Assembly (NCBI RefSeq): GCF_002813135.1
Contig: NZ_PHTY01000001.1
Span: forward strand, 1,297,501-1,361,500
Length of the DNA stretch: 64,000 bases
DNA from: Ulvibacter sp. MAR_2010_11
GTDB lineage: Bacteria > Bacteroidota > Bacteroidia > Flavobacteriales > Flavobacteriaceae
Direction of reading: 5' to 3'
The notes beneath the pieces are model-generated. The model was not told where the DNA came from. It saw nothing but the letters and a program-made list of their open reading frames with translations, and made no database searches. A program made the translations under genes and the position numbers. Below, piece after piece: positions 58,937-64,000 of the stretch; position 1 is the first letter of the stretch; the number at the start of each line of letters is the position of its first letter.

Positions 58937-58964
58937 GTTACATTTTTGGCATCCTTTGTTACAT
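58937..58964. promoter_or_regulatory. Direct repeats GTTACAT, 21 bp apart
   Basis: GTTACAT occurs at 58937-58943 and 58958-58964 (21-bp period), the same motif and period as at 58091-58121, ~300 bp upstream of the T9SS gene at 59260. Confidence 0.35.
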
Positions 58965-59259
58965 CTGTGGTATGCCTTTTTAACTCATGAGTTTAATTTT
59001 GAACTGTTTCATAGTCAAAAAGTTACAGCTATGGATACTGGTCTCCTACAGCGATGAAGTTTTTCAGAAGGGTATACCGCAAAACCTTCTTTAGGGGAAA
59101 TTTCCCCTTTAAAAACGGTTAAATCACTCTAAAACTATGGGTGAAAGCATGAAGCTGTTTTAAACTAAGCACTATTAATTTTGAGAATCAATAGAAACAA
59201 CATACAGGCGTAACCCGAAAAGCCTAAATAAATAGAGTAGGGTATTAAAAATTAGTACA

Positions 59260-60996
59260 ATGAAAAACAAAATTACATTAGCTGCATGCCTGTTGTTATT
59301 TACCATAGGGTTTGCACAAACAGACGATGCTTTATTGGGTACAGTCCCCTTAAACACAGAGAAAACTCCGGAGTTAGAAGCGCTTTATCAACAGAGCAAA
59401 ATTCTGGAAATGACGGGAACAGCGGCCGAAATAAATGCCAACAGATTGGCAATCAAGGCTGCCTGGCAAGAAGTAAATCCGGCAATTTCCAACCTATATA
59501 GACCCATTGGAGCTCCTACCTATGATAAGGTAGGATTTAACGGGACTCCTTATGTTCCAGGTGTAATCAAAGAGCGCTCTGAACCTGAGCCAACGAGAGA
59601 GTGGACTACCGATTTATTGGTGCGAGCCGGTTTTATTGACGGGGTAGATATGGATGTGACCGGAACCGGAGACATATATATAGCTGCCTTCGAAAACCTG
59701 ATTGATTTTGGGGGTACCGAAGACTTTATCTATATATACAAGTCTACAGACAATGGAGCAAGTTTTTCGTTGTGGAAGGAACAAGCGACAGTTGCCCCCA
59801 TTAGAAAGGTACAATTAATTTCGATGGACGGTTCAGGCGATGAGTATTTAATAGCTTTTACTCGTTTTGAGAATGGGCTTTTACAAGCGGTACGATTCGA
59901 TTTTCCAACGGCTTCCATGGATTTCCAAACAGTGGATACCGATGTGACCGATTTTGGAGTAGATAGAAATTATCCGGGAACAACCGCAAGCCAGAGATGT
60001 TTTGTTGCCTATCAAAAAACCACCGGTTGCACCGAAGTTTTCAGTGCAAGAAGTACCGCCGGATCTTATGGATTCGATTGGATAGACCCAATAAGCATAG
60101 CAGCTACCTGCGGATCTCAAGTAGAATTTACCTATGGCCTTAACGGGGCTTGTTATGCAACATATACAGGCGCCTCTTCCGGAAACTTATACGCAAATGC
60201 AAATCCTAGTTATAACGACCCTGCTTCCTGGGAAGCAAGAGAAACAATTGTAGATGGGGCGATACAGGAAACTCTAAATCCTGTTATTGCTGCCGCTCGA
60301 AATGATTTTGCTACAGATAAAGTTATAATCTGGACATCAGACAGAGCAGCCGGTTCTACAGACAATTATAACGGAAAGGGCTATTTGAGAGACAGTGGAG
60401 CAGCCTATGTAGAATTTACCAATTTTGGTTCGGGTGGAGCGAACTGGAACATTGCTCATACCGATAAATGGGTGCGAAAGGTCAATGGGACAGAAATAAT
60501 TCGTACTTCATACGTGCGGGATAATATTGATGACAGTGAATTTGACCTCAACAGATCGCTAACCTTTAACGGAACAGGCTTCGACACATTTGAGAGTGTG
60601 GCCGATGTCGACCATCAGGTATTCGACGGATTTCCTTCTGCCACTGCAGAAACTGCGGATAATATGCCCTGTATGGCTTTTGCCGGGACAAGCGGCTCAG
60701 GCTTATACGGATTTGATCTCTATTTTGACAATAAAGCAGGGGTATTAGCGATTCAAGACCAAGAAATAGATGGTCTAAGCTACTATCCAAATCCTGCAGG
60801 AAATGAATTGCATGTTTCTGCAAATGAAAGTCTGGACCAAATTACAATGTTTACCCTCTTGGGGCAACAAGTTCTCCAAATAGCACCCAACAACACAAGA
60901 GCTACTTTGGAAACGGCTAGTCTTTCACAAGGTATTTATGTGTTAAAGATTGAAAGTCAGGGAAAATCAAACACGTATAAAATAGTTAAAGAATAG
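59260..60996 (+). CDS. Large secreted T9SS type A sorting-domain protein
   Basis: A signal peptide (MKNKITLAACLLLFTIGFAQ) is followed by an N-terminal helix pair (~30-80), a beta-propeller-like central region (~100-490) with YIYKSTDNGASFSLWKE (sialidase-type repeat, S-x-D-x-G-x-x-W) and EYLIAFTRF, and a C-terminal Por domain (~505-578, SYYPNPAGNELHVSA, GQQVLQIA, GIYVLKIESQGKS, IVKE). It is exported by the type IX system. The D-x-G repeats suggest a sugar-binding propeller. Cargo role unknown. It is closed by a terminator at 61020. Confidence 0.85.
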   Translation: MKNKITLAACLLLFTIGFAQTDDALLGTVPLNTEKTPELEALYQQSKILEMTGTAAEINANRLAIKAAWQEVNPAISNLYRPIGAPTYDKVGFNGTPYVPGVIKERSEPEPTREWTTDLLVRAGFIDGVDMDVTGTGDIYIAAFENLIDFGGTEDFIYIYKSTDNGASFSLWKEQATVAPIRKVQLISMDGSGDEYLIAFTRFENGLLQAVRFDFPTASMDFQTVDTDVTDFGVDRNYPGTTASQRCFVAYQKTTGCTEVFSARSTAGSYGFDWIDPISIAATCGSQVEFTYGLNGACYATYTGASSGNLYANANPSYNDPASWEARETIVDGAIQETLNPVIAAARNDFATDKVIIWTSDRAAGSTDNYNGKGYLRDSGAAYVEFTNFGSGGANWNIAHTDKWVRKVNGTEIIRTSYVRDNIDDSEFDLNRSLTFNGTGFDTFESVADVDHQVFDGFPSATAETADNMPCMAFAGTSGSGLYGFDLYFDNKAGVLAIQDQEIDGLSYYPNPAGNELHVSANESLDQITMFTLLGQQVLQIAPNNTRATLETASLSQGIYVLKIESQGKSNTYKIVKE

Positions 60997-61019
60997 AAAA
61001 TAAAGTTTAAGTTGTAAAA

Positions 61020-61062
61020 AACGAGGTTGCTGTCATTTTTGATGGCAGCCTCGTTTGTTTTT
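61020..61062 (+). terminator. Terminator of the T9SS gene
   Basis: The stem AACGAGG-TTGCTGTCAT pairs with ATGGCAGCCTCGTT around a short T-rich loop and is followed by TTGTTTTTT. The rest of the 436-base gap to nrdB contains the GTTGAAAAC motifs listed separately and nothing gene-like. Confidence 0.88.
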
Positions 61063-61198
61063 TAAGGCCCAAAATAAAATTTCTACTCTTTTTATACAGA
61101 TTTAAAATAAATTCAGTGAAACCAAATTGTTAAAAATTGATGTTCTTTAAAGGCGAAGAAAACGGCTCACTGTCTACTGTAAAAGGTAGCTATCAGGG

Positions 61199-61338
61199 GT
61201 TTTCAACGACCAAGGTATAAATTGTTCATAACTTTGACGATTACATGTAACATATTGATAATTAAATGAATACATCAAATTTTAACAAAACGATAGTAAC
61301 ACTTTGAAATAGTACGTGTTGAAAACTTTGTTGAAAAC
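61199..61338. promoter_or_regulatory. Three GTTGAAAAC motifs upstream of nrdB
   Basis: The 9-mer occurs at 61318-61326 and 61330-61338 (12 bp apart, same orientation) and in reverse at 61199-61207. They sit 95-235 bp upstream of nrdB and could be regulator sites for ribonucleotide reductase. They do not match the NrdR box. Confidence 0.35.
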
Positions 61339-61432
61339 CTAAACTCATTTTTGGGCTATTTACTTTTAAATTTTTTCATATTTGTTAGTCCCTAGTAAGG
61401 TCAAATTATTTAAAAATATAAAACGAAGGACA

Positions 61433-62410
61433 ATGAGCGCAGTGGAGCCAATTTTACAACCAAATGATAATAGATTTGTAATATTCCCTATTCAGCATCA
61501 CGATATTTGGGAGTGGTATAAAAAATCGGAAGCTAGTTTCTGGACAGCCGAAGAGATTGATTTACATCAAGATCTTACAGACTGGACCGGAAAGTTAAGC
61601 GACGATGAGCGCTATTTTATAAAACATATCCTCGCATTTTTTGCAGCCAGTGATGGTATTGTGAACGAAAACCTGGCCGAGAATTTTGTAAATGAAGTTC
61701 AATACAGTGAGGCCAAGTTTTTCTACGGTTTCCAGATTATGATGGAAAACATTCATAGTGAAACCTATTCCTTACTAATCGATACCTACGTAAAGGACGA
61801 CAAAGAAAAAGATCAACTTTTTAATGCTATTGAAAACTTTCCCGCTATTAAAAAGAAGGCAGATTGGGCATTAAAGTGGATTGACAGTCCGAGCTTTGCA
61901 GAGCGATTAATTGCTTTTGCAGCGGTTGAAGGTATTTTCTTTAGCGGCGCTTTCTGCTCAATTTTCTGGTTGAAGAAACGTGGATTGATGCCGGGCCTTA
62001 CCTTCTCTAACGAATTAATTTCTCGCGATGAAGGAGTGCATTGTGACTTTGCGGTGCATTTACACAATCATCACTTAATTAATAAAGTTCCGAAAGAACG
62101 TATCCGTGAAATTTTAGTAGATGCCCTAAACATTGAAAGAGAATTTATTACCGAATCACTTCCTGCAAGTCTTATTGGTATGAATTCGAAGTTGATGACA
62201 CAATACCTCGAATTTGTAACCGATCGTCTTTTGGTCGAATTGCAATGCGAAAAAGAATACAACGCCACGAATCCATTCGACTTTATGGATATGATATCCT
62301 TGCAAGGAAAGACAAATTTCTTCGAGAAACGTGTTTCCGAATATCAAAAGGCCGGCGTTACCAACATGGACAAAGAGTCTAATAAGATTAGTTTCGACGC
62401 AGATTTTTAG
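61433..62410 (+). CDS. nrdB: Ribonucleoside-diphosphate reductase, beta subunit (class Ia)
   Basis: I chose the ATG at 61433 ([15 protein letters not shown]); the longer frame starts with TTG in the leader. This 325-residue small subunit holds the di-iron ligands, including [17 protein letters not shown] and [33 protein letters not shown], with the E-x-x-H pairs and tyrosine of the radical site. With NrdA it reduces NDPs to dNDPs. It is 124 bases upstream of nrdA on the same strand; an imperfect hairpin in the gap (~62413-62450) may be an attenuator. Confidence 0.97.
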   Translation: MSAVEPILQPNDNRFVIFPIQHHDIWEWYKKSEASFWTAEEIDLHQDLTDWTGKLSDDERYFIKHILAFFAASDGIVNENLAENFVNEVQYSEAKFFYGFQIMMENIHSETYSLLIDTYVKDDKEKDQLFNAIENFPAIKKKADWALKWIDSPSFAERLIAFAAVEGIFFSGAFCSIFWLKKRGLMPGLTFSNELISRDEGVHCDFAVHLHNHHLINKVPKERIREILVDALNIEREFITESLPASLIGMNSKLMTQYLEFVTDRLLVELQCEKEYNATNPFDFMDMISLQGKTNFFEKRVSEYQKAGVTNMDKESNKISFDADF

Positions 62411-62534
62411 AAAAGCATCCGCTTTCTCCCCAAGGAGCGGGCTTTTTGTTATATATCGCTGATAACGTGTAGTTTAAAAACTTCACCCAGCACCTTTTTT
62501 TGAAAAAAATAATAACCTCATAAAGTAAGTATAG

Positions 62535-64000
62535 ATGAATGTAATTAAAAGAGACGGCCGAAAAGAACCTATAATGTTCGACAAAATCACCGCACGAGTA
62601 CGTAAACTGTGTTATGGTTTAAACGAATTAGTAGATCCTGTAAAAATTTCGATGCGTGTTATTGAAGGGTTATACGATGGGGTAACAACCAGTGAACTCG
62701 ATAACCTCGCCGCCGAAGTAGCAGCAACTATGACAACCTCACATCCCGACTATGCGCGTCTGGCTGCAAGAATTTCGGTCTCTAACTTACACAAAAACAC
62801 CAAGAAGAGCTTTTCGGAGGTGATGCATGATCTCTATACCTATGTGAATCCGCGTACCGGAAAAGATGCACCTTTGTTAAGCGATGAAGTGTACAAGGTA
62901 ATCAAGGAGAATGCAGACGACCTGGATTCAACAATTATTTACAACCGTGATTTCGGGTACGATTACTTCGGATTTAAAACATTAGAACGTTCCTACTTAC
63001 TAAAACTAAACGGTCAGATTGTTGAACGTCCACAACACATGCTCATGCGCGTTTCCGTAGGAATCCATTTAGACGATTTGGCAGCCGTAAAGGAAACCTA
63101 CGAGCTCATGTCGAAAAAATTCTTTACCCACGCAACACCTACTTTATTTAACAGTGGTACACCTAAACCACAAATGTCCTCATGCTTCTTATTAACGATG
63201 AAGGATGACAGTATTGACGGTATCTACGACACACTGAAGCAGACTGCTAAAATCTCACAATCTGCCGGTGGAATTGGATTGTCTATCCATAACATTCGAG
63301 CAACCGGATCCTATATCTCGGGAACCAATGGAACATCCAATGGAATTGTTCCTATGCTTCGTGTGTTTAATGATACCGCGCGCTATGTAGATCAAGGGGG
63401 AGGAAAACGTAAAGGTTCCTTTGCAATTTATGTAGAACCATGGCATGCCGATATCTTCGACTTCCTGGATTTAAAGAAAAACACCGGAAAAGAAGAAATG
63501 CGCGCCCGCGACCTGTTCTACGCCATGTGGATCCCGGATTTGTTTATGAAACGAGTTCAGGAGGACGGCGAATGGACGCTTATGTGTCCTAACGAATGCC
63601 CCGGCTTGTTCGATTGCCATGGTGATGAGTTTGAAACCTTGTACGAGAAATACGAAGCAGAAGACAAAGGCCGAAAAACAATTAAGGCAAGAGAACTTTG
63701 GGAAAAGATCATGGAATCTCAAATTGAGACAGGAACACCTTATATGTTGTATAAGGATGCAGCCAATCGAAAGAGCAATCAGAAGAATTTGGGAACCATT
63801 CGTTCTTCAAACCTCTGTACCGAAATTATGGAATACACTTCCGAAGATGAAGTGGCAGTATGTAATTTGGCATCCATTGCCTTACCAATGTTCGTGAAGA
63901 ACAATGAGTTCGATCACAAAGAATTATTCCGAGTTACCAAACGTGTGACCAAAAACCTGAACAGAGTTATCGATAGAAATTACTATCCGGTGAAGGAAGC
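62535..64000 (+). CDS. nrdA: Ribonucleoside-diphosphate reductase, alpha subunit, cut by window end
   Basis: The frame starts at the ATG at 62535 ([20 protein letters not shown]) and is open for 488 codons to the right edge, with no stop and no frameshift. The N-terminal ATP cone is VIKRDGRKE...[12 protein letters not shown]. The catalytic barrel begins with [35 protein letters not shown] (active-site cysteine in SSCFL) and [17 protein letters not shown], then [16 protein letters not shown] and SNLCTEI with the second active-site cysteine. It is a class Ia large subunit. The C-terminal ~300 residues lie outside. Confidence 0.97.
   Translation, partial: MNVIKRDGRKEPIMFDKITARVRKLCYGLNELVDPVKISMRVIEGLYDGVTTSELDNLAAEVAATMTTSHPDYARLAARISVSNLHKNTKKSFSEVMHDLYTYVNPRTGKDAPLLSDEVYKVIKENADDLDSTIIYNRDFGYDYFGFKTLERSYLLKLNGQIVERPQHMLMRVSVGIHLDDLAAVKETYELMSKKFFTHATPTLFNSGTPKPQMSSCFLLTMKDDSIDGIYDTLKQTAKISQSAGGIGLSIHNIRATGSYISGTNGTSNGIVPMLRVFNDTARYVDQGGGKRKGSFAIYVEPWHADIFDFLDLKKNTGKEEMRARDLFYAMWIPDLFMKRVQEDGEWTLMCPNECPGLFDCHGDEFETLYEKYEAEDKGRKTIKARELWEKIMESQIETGTPYMLYKDAANRKSNQKNLGTIRSSNLCTEIMEYTSEDEVAVCNLASIALPMFVKNNEFDHKELFRVTKRVTKNLNRVIDRNYYPVKE

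Noticed and set aside
61382-61432. TTG start extending nrdB by 17 codons
   Set aside because: The ATG at 61433 starts the conserved NrdB N-terminus; the upstream residues are leader sequence.

Overview
The window looks like a chromosomal segment of a marine-type Flavobacteriaceae (Bacteroidota). The evidence is low-to-moderate GC, three secreted proteins with C-terminal type IX secretion sorting domains, Bacteroidota-type promoters (TAnnTTTG -7 boxes, TTTG -33 boxes), SusR/HTCS-like Y_Y_Y propeller sensors, DUF6090/DUF4286/DUF3109/DUF6428-type proteins, and a housekeeping order (serS, ribF, pth, rplY, prs) that I know from this family. I cannot name a genus.

Layout. 1-5.4 kb: the 3' part of a PlsC/GNAT acyltransferase, a T9SS cargo protein with repeated DFDP motifs, a membrane-anchored AraC regulator and a YitT protein. 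5.4-13 kb (minus strand): an S10 peptidase; a TPR lipoprotein - proline-iminopeptidase-like hydrolase - cupin - DoxX cluster; and an MBOAT acyltransferase with an SGNH-like partner. 13-32.4 kb (minus strand): one very tight ~19 kb gene run of signal-transduction proteins. 32.4-34.3 kb: an arsenic-type operon (ArsR, DUF6428, GNAT-arsenate reductase fusion) without an efflux pump. 34.3-48.3 kb: core genes, mostly on the minus strand. 48.4-49.1 kb: tRNA-Leu(CAA), its terminator, three tandem 82-bp repeats and an AraC remnant. 49.2-53.8 kb: accessory genes, including a TetR unit with two matching operators. 53.9-64 kb: HupE/UreJ, dCMP deaminase, C-terminal processing peptidase, MarC, DUF3109, lipoprotein, T9SS protein, and nrdB followed by nrdA (cut by the window end).

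The most interesting region is 13,077-32,375. In transcription order it encodes a short DUF6090-like ORF, a TerB-like protein, three FIST-domain sensors with an EthD-like protein among them, a sensor-less histidine kinase, a periplasmic propeller histidine kinase, a 2,319-residue soluble histidine kinase with ten ~185-residue repeats, a stand-alone receiver, a receiver fused to a class III nucleotide cyclase, a three-TM protein that looks like a Pycsar effector (PycTM/DUF5706), a hidden 56-residue membrane microprotein of DUF6090 type, and a double NTF2-fold lipoprotein. There is no DNA-binding output domain. I read it as a multi-input phosphorelay whose output is a cyclic nucleotide (cAMP by its active-site residues) acting on a membrane effector. 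That is a Pycsar-like module put under two-component control. This is inference from domain recognition and gene order; nothing here proves a defence role.
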